A stretch of 64,000 nucleotides of DNA from JALORV01 sp963754065 (GTDB taxonomy: Bacteria > Pseudomonadota > Gammaproteobacteria > Burkholderiales > Burkholderiaceae_F). The translations under genes and the position numbers were made by a program. Positions within the stretch are counted from its first letter, which is position 1, and every line of letters starts with the position of its first letter. Below the pieces are notes generated by a model, which worked only from the letters and a program-made list of their open reading frames with translations, searched no databases and had not been told where the DNA came from. Where the stretch lies: assembly GCA_963754065.1 (NCBI GenBank), contig CAVWFH010000034.1, positions 62,001-126,000 of the forward strand. Reading direction: 5' to 3'. Below are positions 11,671 to 20,467 of this stretch, one piece after another.

Positions 11671-12309
11671 TCAAGTCGACAAGTGCGCGAGCAGGCGCTC
11701 GACCAGCTTGGCTGAGACGGCCGCCGGGCTCGCCGAGACCCCGAGAGTGGCAAGGTCTACGGTCGGCAGTCCCGCGTACCCGCACGGATTGATCAACGAG
11801 AACGGCGCCAGGTCCATCGCCACATTCAAGGCGACTCCGTGATAGCTGCGGCTGCGCGATACCTTGATACCCAGTGCCGCAATCTTGGCCAGCCCGGCGA
11901 ACTGCCCCGACGATGGGCCATCGGTCCAGGGCACGAACACCCCCGGCGCACCGCGCACGCGCCGTGGCTCGACTCCGAACGCGTCCAGCGTCTGCATCAC
12001 GGACTGCTCGATGCGGAATACGAACTCCTTGACGAAGATGCCGAGGCGGCGCAGGTCGACGAGCGGATAGGCGACTACCTGTCCCGGGCCGTGGAAGGTG
12101 ACCTGACCGCCGCGGTCGGTCGCCACGACGGGAAGGCTGCCGGTGGCCAGCAGATGTTCGCGGCGACCCGCCTGCCCGAGCGTGAACACCGGAGGATGCT
12201 CGACCAGCCACAGCTCGTCTTCGGTGCCGGCGTCGCGTCGCTCGGTGAAGTCGCGCATTGCCTGCCAGGTGGGGACGTAATCGGCGCGACCGAGGTCCCG
12301 CACGTTCAT
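11671..12309 (-). CDS. lipB: Lipoyl(octanoyl) transferase
   Basis: Moves octanoate from acyl carrier protein to lipoyl domains of dehydrogenase complexes, the step before LipA. The 212-residue protein shows VEHPPVFTLGQ, the GGQVTFHGPGQ motif, AALGIKVSR with the conserved lysine and NPCGYAGL with the acyl-accepting cysteine. The ATG start gives the standard MNVRDLGRADY opening. It lies 18 bases after the DUF493 gene and upstream of lipA in a minus-strand run, so cotranscription is likely. Confidence 0.98.
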   Translation of the reverse strand: MNVRDLGRADYVPTWQAMRDFTERRDAGTEDELWLVEHPPVFTLGQAGRREHLLATGSLPVVATDRGGQVTFHGPGQVVAYPLVDLRRLGIFVKEFVFRIEQSVMQTLDAFGVEPRRVRGAPGVFVPWTDGPSSGQFAGLAKIAALGIKVSRSRSYHGVALNVAMDLAPFSLINPCGYAGLPTVDLATLGVSASPAAVSAKLVERLLAHLST

Positions 12310-12327
12310 GATCGGCGCCCGCGCATG

Positions 12328-12609
12328 TCAGAGCACGATCTTGACCATCGGGTGGCTGGTCAATGCACGGTAGAGCGCATCGAGCTGCTCGCGCGATACC
12401 GCACGAATCGTGGCCGTCAGCGAAAGGTAGTTGCCGTCCCGCGACGTGCGCATCTCGAGTGTCGACGCGTCGAAGTCGGGCGCATGCTCGAGCACGACCT
12501 CGACGATGGACTGCGCGAAGCCGTCGTCTCGACGCCCCATGATCTTGATCGGAAAATCCGTGGGAAACTCCAGCCCCTTCGGTCCGGTGCGGTCGACGGT
12601 GTCACTCAT
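12328..12609 (-). CDS. ybeD: YbeD-like DUF493 protein
   Basis: A 93-residue protein of the DUF493/YbeD family, a small ferredoxin-like fold with suspected regulatory roles. The family pattern is visible: EFPTDFPIKIMGR near the start, then DASTLEMRTSRDGNY and YRALTSHPMVKIVL at the end. It sits between the D-amino acid aminotransferase and lipB, the conserved position in many proteobacteria. No catalytic residues are evident and its biochemical job is not known from sequence. Confidence 0.93.
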   Translation of the reverse strand: MSDTVDRTGPKGLEFPTDFPIKIMGRRDDGFAQSIVEVVLEHAPDFDASTLEMRTSRDGNYLSLTATIRAVSREQLDALYRALTSHPMVKIVL

Positions 12610-12645
12610 CGCCGCCTCCCTGCGCGCGCGATGTTCCAGCCTCGA

Positions 12646-13566
12646 TCACGCCGCGAGGGCTCCGCGGGATTGGCGTGCCTTGCGCTCCTGCCAGCGCTGC
12701 GCGTCGGCTCGCTTGGCCGCCTGGAACCATTCCCGCATCCTTGCGTACAGCGGCCCGGGTCGGCCCTCGCCCACGGGCATGCCATCAAGCGTCGTGATCG
12801 GCAGGACTTCGCGGCCCGACGAACTGAGCCACAGTTCATCGGCGCTGCGCAGCTCCGCCTCGGACACCGGACGCAGTTCCAGCGGCAGGTCGTGCTGCCG
12901 GGCCAGGTCGTAGCTGGCGTCGCATGTGATGCCCGGCAGGATCTGCACCGACGGGCGCGGTGCCAGCAGGGTTCCGTTCTTCACCACCATGACGTTGGCA
13001 CTCGAGGCTTCGGTGAGGAACCCGTCGCGCAGCATCACGGTTTCGAAGGCGCCGTGCTCGACGGCGTGCTGCTTCATCAGCACATTGCCGAGCAAGGAAA
13101 TGCTCTTGATGTCACAGTGCAGCCAGCGCTCGTCGGCATGCGTGACGACCGCAATGCCCCGCTCGACCTGTTCCGCGGGGATGGCCGGCCACGGCGACGT
13201 GGTGATGAACACCGTCGGCGCCACGCCGGCCGGGAACGCGTGATCGCGCTTGGCCACGCCGCGCGTGACCTGGAAGTAGACCGCCTGCCGCGGCCAGGGA
13301 TGCCGTTCCACGATGCCGTCGATCAGGTCGAGCCACTGATCGGTCGTGTAGGGGTTGTGGAGTCGAATGCCGTCGCAGCTGCGTTGCAGTCGCTCGCAAT
13401 GCTGGTGTGCCCGGAAAGGTGCGCGCACGCCATCGACGGTGTCAATGGGAACCAGCTCGTACACGCCGTCACCAAAGATGAAGCCGCGATCGAGCACCGA
13501 AACCGTCGCATCGGCTAGCGGGCGCCACTCGCCGTTAAGGAAACAGGTTGCTTGGTTCCATTCCAT
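12646..13566 (-). CDS. D-amino acid aminotransferase (fold-type IV PLP enzyme)
   Basis: Likely makes D-glutamate or D-alanine from 2-oxo acids for peptidoglycan, using pyridoxal phosphate. The 306-residue protein has DRGFIFGDGVYELVP, the lysine of CDIKSISLL (likely Schiff-base lysine), and TEASSANVMVV with ILPGITCDA, all typical of D-alanine aminotransferases. A start seven codons earlier is open, but the ATG at 13566 overlaps the dacA stop by one base, follows GGCGGAGGCG, and gives the family start MEWNQATCFLNGEW. This points to translational coupling with dacA. A branched-chain aminotransferase role is less likely but belongs to the same fold. Confidence 0.92.
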   Translation of the reverse strand: MEWNQATCFLNGEWRPLADATVSVLDRGFIFGDGVYELVPIDTVDGVRAPFRAHQHCERLQRSCDGIRLHNPYTTDQWLDLIDGIVERHPWPRQAVYFQVTRGVAKRDHAFPAGVAPTVFITTSPWPAIPAEQVERGIAVVTHADERWLHCDIKSISLLGNVLMKQHAVEHGAFETVMLRDGFLTEASSANVMVVKNGTLLAPRPSVQILPGITCDASYDLARQHDLPLELRPVSEAELRSADELWLSSSGREVLPITTLDGMPVGEGRPGPLYARMREWFQAAKRADAQRWQERKARQSRGALAA

Positions 13567-14759
13567 CAGTTTCGCCTCCGCCACCACAATCTGACTGCAT
13601 CGTACGCGCGACCCAGCAGGCCCGCAGGCGCCACGCCTTCGAGGGCGATGATCGGCGCGTCGGTCAGTGCTCGTCCATCCGCGGTGATCTTCAGCCGGCC
13701 CACGGTTTCGCCCCGGGTCAGCGGGGCAATCAGCGGGTCCGGACGTTCGATCGAAGAACGCAGGCCCTTGTCGCCGAGTCGTTGCAGCTCGTCCGTCGGC
13801 AGGGTGACGAATACGTCACGCTCCAGCCCGAGCGGTACTTCGGCGCGGTCGCCCTTCCAGATCTCGGCCCTGACCAGCGGTGCGCCACCGCGGTAAAGGC
13901 GGACCGTATCGAACGCGGCGTAACCGTAATTGAGCAGGCGCAATGCATCCTGGGCGCGCACGGTGTCGCTGGGCGCACCGAGGACAACGGCGATCATGCG
14001 CCGCTCGAAGGCTCCGTCGCCCTTTCCGCGCGGCCGCTTCGCGGTGGCCACGATCGACCAGCCGCTGGCCTCGAGATGGCCGGTCTTCATGCCATCAACC
14101 GTCGGGTCGCTCCACAGCAGCCGATTGCGGTTGGCCTGGCTGATTCGGTTATAGGTCAACTCGCGCTCGGCGAACAGTGCCTGGTGCTGCGGAAAGTCAT
14201 TGCCAATGCGCAGTGCCAGGCGTGCGATGTCGCGCGCCGTGGAGTATTGCTGCGGATCGGACTGTCCTGTCGGGTTGGTGAACCTCGTGTCGACGAGTCC
14301 GAGCCGCCGGGCCTCGTCGTTCATGCGCTCGACGAACGCGGCCTGTGTTCCCGACGTGTGTTCGGCGAGCGCGACGGCCGCATCGTTGCCTGACGCCACG
14401 ATCATTCCGCGCAGCAGTTCCTGCACGGTGACGGGGCGGCCCGGCTCGATGAACATGCGCGACCCTGCGCGTCCCGGAGCAGCGAATGCCGCGGGTGAGA
14501 CGACCACGGGGTCGTCGAGCGCGATGCGCTTTTCTGCGAGCGCAATGAACACGACGTACGCCGTCATCAGCTTTGCCAGCGAGGCCGGTTCGACGCGATT
14601 CGTCGGCTCGTGGGCCGCGAGCGTTACGCCACTGGCGACATCGAGCAGCAGCCAGGCGCGGGCGGATAGCGCGGGCGCCTGAGCACGGACGTGGCCGGCG
14701 CAGACCAGGGCGATCACCAGCGCAAGGACGCGTCCGCTGATGAGGAGCGAGGGTTTCAC
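13566..14759 (-). CDS. dacA: D-alanyl-D-alanine carboxypeptidase (PBP5/6 type)
   Basis: Trims the terminal D-alanine from peptidoglycan pentapeptides in the periplasm. Penicillin-binding motifs are in order: SLAKLM (SxxK), SGN in VASGNDAAVA, and KTG in DGMKTGHLEASG, followed by the C-terminal beta domain and an amphipathic, arginine-rich tail ending WWRRRN that should hold it to the membrane. The start is uncertain: a GTG at 14780 is in frame, but the GTG at 14759 gives a clean signal peptide (VKPSLLISGR... ending AGHVRAQA), so I prefer it. The stop overlaps the start of the D-amino acid aminotransferase, linking D-Ala metabolism and cell wall trimming. Confidence 0.95.
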   Translation of the reverse strand: MKPSLLISGRVLALVIALVCAGHVRAQAPALSARAWLLLDVASGVTLAAHEPTNRVEPASLAKLMTAYVVFIALAEKRIALDDPVVVSPAAFAAPGRAGSRMFIEPGRPVTVQELLRGMIVASGNDAAVALAEHTSGTQAAFVERMNDEARRLGLVDTRFTNPTGQSDPQQYSTARDIARLALRIGNDFPQHQALFAERELTYNRISQANRNRLLWSDPTVDGMKTGHLEASGWSIVATAKRPRGKGDGAFERRMIAVVLGAPSDTVRAQDALRLLNYGYAAFDTVRLYRGGAPLVRAEIWKGDRAEVPLGLERDVFVTLPTDELQRLGDKGLRSSIERPDPLIAPLTRGETVGRLKITADGRALTDAPIIALEGVAPAGLLGRAYDAVRLWWRRRN

Positions 14760-14844
14760 ATCGGGAGGAGGAGCAGCCACGCGCGTGGCCGGGTTACGTA
14801 CGATAGCGCGTTGACCGCACAGTTCCCGGTCGGATGTCTCGAAG

Positions 14845-15360
14845 CTAGCGCTTGCGCAGTGCCCGCAGGTAGTCGGCGGCGGCGGCCTGACCGAGCGCTG
14901 AGGTCACGAGACGCTCGGCGTCGCGCACGCGCTCGCGAAAGTCCTCGATCGTGCGGCAGTTCTCGATGCGGATCGCCAGACCCTCGGCGTCCGGCCCGAG
15001 CCGGTCGGTGAGTTCGCGCACCGCACGGCGCTTGGCCTCCTCGAGCGTCATCGGGTTCGGGTCGTCGCCGCTCGGGGCGCCTTGCGTGGTGGGCGACATG
15101 GCGTCCATCTCGCGCCCGGCAACTGTCGGCACATCGAGCGAATGGCTCGATGAACTGCGATGGATCAGCCCGGCACCTTCGAGCTGGGCCATCACTGCAT
15201 CGATTTCACCCGGGCGCAACAGCACCGCCAGTTCTTCGACTGTGCGCTTGCCATCGACCATGATGAGCACGCGGCGCGTCGTCATCGGCAGCTGTGCGCT
15301 GCGGGCGGCGACTTCCGCGATACCTTTCGGGGTCTTCGAGTAGACGAGTGAGCCGTCCAT
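14845..15360 (-). CDS. Conserved hypothetical protein with winged-helix-like N-terminus
   Basis: A 171-residue cytoplasmic protein with no signal peptide or membrane segment. The N-terminal 70 residues (AARSAQLPMTTRRVLIMVDG then KRTVEELAVLL and LEGAGLI) resemble the helix-turn-helix-like segments seen in two-component and type II secretion-associated hypothetical proteins. A polar linker follows, then a helical C-terminal part rich in charged residues (EEAKRRAVRELTDRLGPDAE, RERVRDAERLV). It lies between the alpha/beta hydrolase and dacA on the same strand. The frame has normal codon usage for the region and is likely real. I do not recognise a specific function. Confidence 0.75.
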   Translation of the reverse strand: MDGSLVYSKTPKGIAEVAARSAQLPMTTRRVLIMVDGKRTVEELAVLLRPGEIDAVMAQLEGAGLIHRSSSSHSLDVPTVAGREMDAMSPTTQGAPSGDDPNPMTLEEAKRRAVRELTDRLGPDAEGLAIRIENCRTIEDFRERVRDAERLVTSALGQAAAADYLRALRKR

Positions 15361-15436
15361 GTGTCCCAGTCGCCGTCAGCGGCGATTCTCCATTTCAGCG
15401 CCGGCATCGCGCTAGCGGGCGCCAAGCCCAAACCTT

Positions 15437-16117
15437 TTAATGGCTTTGCTCGGCGGCGTCAAACTGAGACATGCCTCGAATGTGCGCGCTTATCCGCGCT
15501 TTGAGGACCGGAAGTTTCCGATGAAAGAAGTGATCCGCGCCGGGGATCACGAGCACCGGCAGGCCCTGCGGTCGGGCCCAGTCGAGCACGGCCGGCAGGG
15601 CGATCGTTTCGTCGTTTTCGCCGTGGATTACCAGCGTGTCCGTGCGCACATCCGGCATGGGCCATTTGCCGGCGGCCGCGCCCACCAGCACCAGGTAGTC
15701 GACCGGCCGTGCGCTGTCGGCAAGCACCTCGGCCGCGCGCGCGGCGACGAAGCTGCCAAACGAGAATCCGGCGAGTGCCAATGGATAGGACGCGGGCAGG
15801 CGCTCCGCGACGCCCGACAGGGCGGGCACGGTGCGCAGCACATGCAGGAAGTCCTCGGTCTCGCCGTGGCCGGCATCGTGCGTGCCGTCCGATTCGCCGA
15901 CTCCGCGAAAGTTGAAGCGCACTGCAAGCCAGCCCAGCCCGGCAAACGTGCGCGCGAGCGTGGCAGCGACCTTGTTGTCCATCGTTCCGCCGTACAGCGG
16001 GTGCGGATGTCCGACACAGGCAACGCCGGCTACCGGCGACGCGAGCGGCCAGTCCAGCGCCAATTCGATCCGACCCGCCGGTCCCGCGATCAGTCGCTTC
16101 TCGGCGCGCGGAGTCAT
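15437..16117 (-). CDS. Alpha/beta hydrolase (OsmC/dienelactone-hydrolase-like superfamily)
   Basis: A 226-residue cytoplasmic hydrolase. The nucleophile elbow is GFSFGSF (about residue 106), the acid is in HGENDET and the histidine in GADHFFHRK; CVGHPHPLYGGTMDNKV near the N-terminus and NFRGVGESDG are typical of this small bacterial hydrolase family, whose substrates are mostly unknown. The frame stays open upstream, but the ATG at 16117 overlaps the ferredoxin stop codon by one base and gives the normal N-terminus MTPRAEKRLIAG. The pairing with the ferredoxin and dacA is common in Burkholderiales-like genomes. Confidence 0.9.
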   Translation of the reverse strand: MTPRAEKRLIAGPAGRIELALDWPLASPVAGVACVGHPHPLYGGTMDNKVAATLARTFAGLGWLAVRFNFRGVGESDGTHDAGHGETEDFLHVLRTVPALSGVAERLPASYPLALAGFSFGSFVAARAAEVLADSARPVDYLVLVGAAAGKWPMPDVRTDTLVIHGENDETIALPAVLDWARPQGLPVLVIPGADHFFHRKLPVLKARISAHIRGMSQFDAAEQSH

Positions 16118-16426
16118 CAAATGCGCAGTCGGTCGACCACTCGGCCGTTGATCAGGTGCGAGTCGATGATCTCGTCGATGTCGTGACGATCGACGTACGT
16201 GTACCAGACCGCGTCGGGATAGACGACGATGCACGGACCTTCGTCGCAGCGGTCCAGGCAACCGGACTTGTTGATGCGTACCTTGCCTTCACCGCTGAGG
16301 CCGAGTCTCCTTGACGCGCGCCTTGGCGTACTGCTGCATCTCGGTCGCGTGATGACGGTTGCAGCAGGCCGCACCCTCCTCCCGCTCGTTCAGGCAGAAG
16401 AAGACGTGATGCTTGTAGTGACTCAT
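16117..16426 (-). pseudogene. Thioredoxin-like [2Fe-2S] ferredoxin with a single-base frameshift
   Basis: Small electron carrier of the thioredoxin-like 2Fe-2S family. The N-terminal piece, from the ATG at 16426, reads MSHYKHHVFFCLNEREEG followed by AACCNRHHATEMQQYAKARVKE; the remainder, GLSGEGKVRINKSGCLDRC onward to RVVDRLRI, is in the next frame. Removing one base (an A near 16309) restores KARVKELGLSGEGKV, exactly the family sequence, and yields a 102-residue protein with its cluster cysteines present. The gene is otherwise undamaged, so either a recent mutation or a base-calling indel is likely. It overlaps the alpha/beta hydrolase start. Confidence 0.9.
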
Positions 16427-16468
16427 GGGGTCGATGCCAAAAGATGGATTATAGGAAGCGGAACCGGT

Positions 16469-17581
16469 TCAATCGCGGCGCGACGGCTGCAGCATCAAGG
16501 CCGCGGCGAGAAACAGGGGCCAGAGAGCCGACAGCCACTGCGCGAGCGCATTGAAGTTGAGTAGCCGTCCCTGGCGCCACTCCTGCATCTGCGCCAGGTG
16601 ATACGGGTTGTCCGGCGTCGCATTGACCGCCACCAGCAGCGCCAGGACAGCGATTCCCGCGAAGCGGCCCTGCCATGCGCGCGGTCCTCCCGTAGCCGCC
16701 GCCAGCGAGAGCACACCCAGTGACATGCCGCCGAAAACCCCTGGCGTCAACCAGGCCAGCGCGCGTTCCGGGCCGAACTGGACTGCGTTCGAAAGCGACT
16801 TTGCCACCAGCGCGGCCGCGAGCAGCGCGGCCAGCATTCGATATCGCGGCGCATTCGTTCGCACCACCGAAGTCAGCGCCAGTCCGGCGGCGAGTATCGC
16901 CGATGCCACCACGAAGGCCTCGGCCAGCACGAATTCAGCGGGGCCGAAAAGTTCGGCATCCGGTTGCCACCAGGCTCCTCCGAGTGCCGTGATCGCCGGC
17001 TCGAGTGTGCTGCGCAGGCCGCCGTTGCCGAACAGCATCGGCTCCGGATAGATCTGGGCAAGCGGCCAGAGCGCGACAGCCATCAGCACGGCGGTGGCGC
17101 CATGCTCGAACCAGCGGCGGCGCCATTCGACGAGCCGACCACGGTCGATCAGCGCGGCGGCAAAGGGCGCTGTCAGTGCGGCTCCTGCCAGCGCGCCGAG
17201 CGAGTTGCTCAGCAGGTCGACGTTGGACGCGACGCGCGTGGGTAGATACGTCTGCGCAGCTTCGACCAATCCCGCCAGCACGCTGCCGCCCAGCGCGCCG
17301 AGCCCGATGGCCGACGCGCCGCGCACGCGCGGATACAGCGCGAGCACGATGAGCGCGCCGAAAGGCAGGTAAGCGACGACGTTGACGACGAGGTCAAACG
17401 CTGTCGTGTATCGCGGCCAGGGCGCTGTCAGGAAAGCGAAGGCATGGATGCCGAGATCGCGCCAGCCGGCCCAGGGGGCCAGTCCGGAGTACAGCAGCAG
17501 CATCCCATAGACCGCGCAGGCCGCGCGCGCGATCGGCGAGGCCTGGGTTCGCAGTGTCGGAATCAGGCTGGAGCGCTCCAT
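16469..17581 (-). CDS. VanZ-like polytopic membrane protein
   Basis: A 370-residue inner membrane protein with about nine hydrophobic segments. The first half (SGLAPWAGWRDLG, then DLVVNVVAYLPFGALIVLAL and EAAQTYLPTRVASNVDLLSN) matches the VanZ family, where NxxxYxPxG and the SNxxDxxxN pattern are conserved. The second half is a further membrane region without a known motif. VanZ-like proteins are linked to envelope or antibiotic tolerance in some bacteria, but the biochemical role is unclear. The start at 17581 (MERSSLIPT) is the first ATG; a GTG 13 codons upstream is possible. It is divergent from birA. Confidence 0.85.
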   Translation of the reverse strand: MERSSLIPTLRTQASPIARAACAVYGMLLLYSGLAPWAGWRDLGIHAFAFLTAPWPRYTTAFDLVVNVVAYLPFGALIVLALYPRVRGASAIGLGALGGSVLAGLVEAAQTYLPTRVASNVDLLSNSLGALAGAALTAPFAAALIDRGRLVEWRRRWFEHGATAVLMAVALWPLAQIYPEPMLFGNGGLRSTLEPAITALGGAWWQPDAELFGPAEFVLAEAFVVASAILAAGLALTSVVRTNAPRYRMLAALLAAALVAKSLSNAVQFGPERALAWLTPGVFGGMSLGVLSLAAATGGPRAWQGRFAGIAVLALLVAVNATPDNPYHLAQMQEWRQGRLLNFNALAQWLSALWPLFLAAALMLQPSRRD

Positions 17582-17740
17582 CGTTTCGTTGCCCTGGACG
17601 CAGCCGACAGGTTGATGCACCCCGCGGCACCGCAGCGGCTGGCCGATGCTACAGTGACTCGCGTTGACCTCGGTCGCACATCCCGTGTTCCAAACAGTGA
17701 CACAGTTGGTGGCATCCGGTCGGCTCGCGGGCTGGAGCGC

Positions 17741-18622
17741 GTGACTCAGCCCGCTCCCGTCCCCCCGCCGGCCGCGCAGGCCGGCCGCCTCGAGGCACCG
17801 CCGCTGGCCACTGCGGTCATCGAACGTTGGGTCGTCGACGCTGGATTACCGGAGAGCCTGCAGGTCGAGGTCGTGGCAAGGACCGGTTCGACCAACGAGG
17901 ACCTGCTGGTTCAGGCCCGCCGCCGCCGACCCGACCGTCCGCAGCTGCTCGCTACCGATGAGCAGACCGCTGGGCGCGGTCGGCAGCAACGTCGCTGGGT
18001 CGTCCCGCCACGCACTGCGCTGCTGTTTTCCGTCTCGGTACCCCTTGCAGGACTGCCGGCAGCACTTCCTGCCGTCACGCTCGCGTGCGGAGTGGCGCTC
18101 GCCGACTATTTCATCGGCCGCGACGTGACCGTTGCGCTGAAATGGCCGAACGATCTGTTGCTGGCCGGACGCAAGCTCGGAGGAATCCTCTGTGAGCTGG
18201 CCGTCGACGCCGATGGACATGCCACGCTGGTCGTGGGCGTGGGCATCAACGGTTGTCTGAGCGACGCCGATCGCGCCGCCATCGGCCAGCCGGCCGCAGC
18301 GCTGGAAGAGCAGGTCCCATGGCCACTGCTTGCCGCCGAGCGCGAAGCCTGGATCGCAGCGCTCGCCGGTGTTGTGCTGCTCACCGTGCGGCGCTTTGTG
18401 AGCGAGGGTTTCATTCCGTGGCGCACACGCTTCAACGAACTGCTGGAAGCCCGTGGCCAACAGGTCGACATTGTCGACGATGGCCGTATCGTCGCCAGTG
18501 GTCGTGTCGTCGAAGTCGACACGATCGGGCGCCTGATGCTGGCGACCGCGGACGGCAGCCGCAGTATCAATGTCGGTGATGTCTCCCTGCGTCCCGTGCC
18601 GGCCGATGACGCTGCTGATTGA
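17741..18622 (+). CDS. birA: Biotin--[acetyl-CoA-carboxylase] ligase
   Basis: Attaches biotin to the carboxyl carrier protein of acetyl-CoA carboxylase. The 293-residue protein has the ligase motifs: RTGSTNEDLL, TAGRGRQQRRW (biotinoyl-AMP loop), KWPNDLLLAGRKLGGIL and VVGVGINGC, with the C-terminal beta-barrel after about residue 245. There is no DNA-binding helix-turn-helix at the N-terminus, so it should be a ligase only and not a repressor. I chose the GTG at 17741, six bases after GGAG; no ATG is in a sensible position. The 3' end overlaps coaX by 17 bases, a usual pairing. Confidence 0.95.
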   Translation: MTQPAPVPPPAAQAGRLEAPPLATAVIERWVVDAGLPESLQVEVVARTGSTNEDLLVQARRRRPDRPQLLATDEQTAGRGRQQRRWVVPPRTALLFSVSVPLAGLPAALPAVTLACGVALADYFIGRDVTVALKWPNDLLLAGRKLGGILCELAVDADGHATLVVGVGINGCLSDADRAAIGQPAAALEEQVPWPLLAAEREAWIAALAGVVLLTVRRFVSEGFIPWRTRFNELLEARGQQVDIVDDGRIVASGRVVEVDTIGRLMLATADGSRSINVGDVSLRPVPADDAAD

Positions 18623-19394
18623 CGCCGGCAATACGGCGCTGAAATGGGCATACACGGATGCCCGCGGTGCGCCCGCCGAAGTGCATGTCGAACTGCACCA
18701 CGGCGTCGACGACCTCGCGGGGCAGCTGGCCTCAGTGTGGACATCGATGCCCCTGGGCTCGCAGGGGTTGGGCTGCAGCGTGGCCGCAGCGCCGGTCCGC
18801 GCGGCGGTCGAGCGTGCGGCGATGGCACGCGGCGTGGCTGTGCAATGGCTCGCTGCCGAGCCGCGGCACGAGGGCGAGGTCGTCCTGATCAACGGCTATC
18901 GCAATCCCATTCAGCTTGGGGCCGATCGCTGGCACGGCATGCTGGGCGCCTGTTTGCGCTGCCCGGGGGAATCGTTTGTGCTGGTCGCGGCCGGAACGGC
19001 CACCACGGTCGACTGCGTCCAACACAGTCCCGATGCGGCGCGCTTCATCGGCGGCTGCATCGCGCCGGGGGCACGGATGATGCTCGAGGCGCTGGCTCGG
19101 CGCACGGCGGGGTTGCCGCAGGCTCGCGGCGCGGCGGCGGACTTCCCGGACAACACCGATGACGCCATCACGACCGGCGTCCTCGACGCGCAGGCCGGAC
19201 TGGCTGTCCAGGTCGTGCGGCGCTTTGCGCACCGACTGGGGCATGCGCCAGCGATTCTGGTCAGCGGGGGCGATGCCGAATCCGTTGCCGATCGTCTGGA
19301 GACCAGCGGATGCCGTGCCGTGATCGAACATAATCTCGTCCTGGCCGGCCTGGCGCTTCGTGCGCGCGCATCCGACACGACGATCGACCGATGA
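18606..19394 (+). CDS. coaX: Type III pantothenate kinase
   Basis: Phosphorylates pantothenate, the first step of coenzyme A synthesis. The 262-residue protein shows the ASKHA-fold kinase motifs DAGNTALKW at the N-terminus, GADRWHGMLGA around residue 110, AAGTATTVDC and FIGGCIAPG, as in CoaX. The start ATG lies inside the end of birA (17-base overlap) and the stop overlaps the next gene as ATGA, so the three genes are probably translated from one transcript. Length is normal. Confidence 0.96.
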   Translation: MTLLIDAGNTALKWAYTDARGAPAEVHVELHHGVDDLAGQLASVWTSMPLGSQGLGCSVAAAPVRAAVERAAMARGVAVQWLAAEPRHEGEVVLINGYRNPIQLGADRWHGMLGACLRCPGESFVLVAAGTATTVDCVQHSPDAARFIGGCIAPGARMMLEALARRTAGLPQARGAAADFPDNTDDAITTGVLDAQAGLAVQVVRRFAHRLGHAPAILVSGGDAESVADRLETSGCRAVIEHNLVLAGLALRARASDTTIDR

Positions 19395-20101
19395 AACTCG
19401 TTTTTCTCTTCCTGCTGCTGATGAATGTGGCGCTCTTCGCGTGGCAGCAGGGAGTGTTCGGCCGCTACTCGGAAAGCGGGCGCGAGCCCGAGCGCATCGC
19501 CCGGCAGATCGAACCTGATCGCATCCGCGTTCTCAGCGAAAAGGATGTGCAGATCCTGCGCGAGCGCGCCAGCCAGGCGCGCGCGTCGGCGGCCGTCGCC
19601 TCGGCACCGTCGAGCCCTGCGGCGCCCGATCTGTCGGTCGCACAGGCTTGTGTCGAGTTCGGCGACTTTCTGTCAACTGATGTGGCGCGGGTCGAGACCG
19701 CGCTGGTCAAGCTCGGCCTCGGGTCGCGCCAGACCACGCGCAGCGTCGACATACCCGGCTGGTATCTGGTCTACGTGCCACCGTTCAAGACGCGCGCGGA
19801 AGCCGACCGTGCCGCGGCGGACATCGCGAAGCGCGGCGTCAAGGACCTGCTGGTACTGACGGACGGTCCGATGCGGCTCGGAATCAGCCTGGGCTCGTTC
19901 AAGGATCCTGAACTCGCCAAGGCGCATGTTGCGGCGCTGGAAAAGCTGGGTGTGAAGAACGCACGTGTGGTGGACAAGCCGACGTCCGTCAGCGCGACGC
20001 GCTACCAGTTGCGCGAACTCGATGCCGGCATGGCCCAGCAGCTGGCCGCTATCCGCAAGGAATTTCCGACACAGTTCGTGCGCCCCTGCGGCAACGGTTG
20101 A
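19391..20101 (+). CDS. SPOR domain protein
   Basis: A 236-residue protein with an N-terminal membrane anchor (KLVFLFLLLMNVALFAW) followed by a polar, alanine-rich linker. The C-terminal half contains a SPOR-like domain (GWYLVYVPPFKTRAEADR, then GISLGSFKDPELAKAHVAAL and LGVKNARVV) which in this family binds peptidoglycan lacking stem peptides and helps locate proteins to the septum. The topology is a type II membrane protein with the domain in the periplasm. The ATG overlaps the coaX stop. Its presence after birA-coaX is conserved in related bacteria. The exact partner is unknown. Confidence 0.88.
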   Translation: MKLVFLFLLLMNVALFAWQQGVFGRYSESGREPERIARQIEPDRIRVLSEKDVQILRERASQARASAAVASAPSSPAAPDLSVAQACVEFGDFLSTDVARVETALVKLGLGSRQTTRSVDIPGWYLVYVPPFKTRAEADRAAADIAKRGVKDLLVLTDGPMRLGISLGSFKDPELAKAHVAALEKLGVKNARVVDKPTSVSATRYQLRELDAGMAQQLAAIRKEFPTQFVRPCGNG

Positions 20102-20196
20102 CCTGCGGCGGTCGCGGCACTTGCGCGCGGCCCGCTGCGTCTGGAGAATCGCACCCGCTGAAATTCGACCGCAACGATTTTCCCCGGAGACCCTTG

Positions 20197-20451
20197 ATGC
20201 GTTGCATGCCCCTCATGTTTCTGGCCGCCGCTGCCGTCGCAGTTCCCTTGCTCGGATGTGCAACTCCCGAGGAACTTGCGGTCCAGCAGCAGCGCCGCGA
20301 GCGCACCCTGCAGACCGGCACCAACATTGCTCGTACCGACGGACGCGGACGTGTGGATTCAGTGTCCGACAAGGACAGTCAGGACGCGGTGCTGAACGAC
20401 ATGCGCAATGTGTCGCAGCAGTCCCTGTCGCCCAGGCCCGGTACCCCCTAG
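20197..20451 (+). CDS. Small predicted lipoprotein
   Basis: An 84-residue protein with a lipoprotein signal peptide (MRCMPLMFLAAAAVAVPLLG followed by CAT); the lipobox is LLGC with the acylated cysteine at residue 21. The mature part is short, charged and glutamine/arginine rich (VQQQRRERTLQTGTNIARTD), with no known domain. The ATG is seven bases after a GGAG site, which decides this start over the longer open frame. It lies 95 bases after the SPOR gene and its end faces the HIT gene only 16 bases away. Function is unknown; the envelope location is an inference from the signal. Confidence 0.75.
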   Translation: MRCMPLMFLAAAAVAVPLLGCATPEELAVQQQRRERTLQTGTNIARTDGRGRVDSVSDKDSQDAVLNDMRNVSQQSLSPRPGTP

Positions 20452-20467
20452 GCCTGCGCCGCCCGGC

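Noticed and set aside
11839..13518. 559-codon forward frame opposite lipB, DUF493 and dat
   Set aside because: Runs antisense over three conserved genes; no domain.
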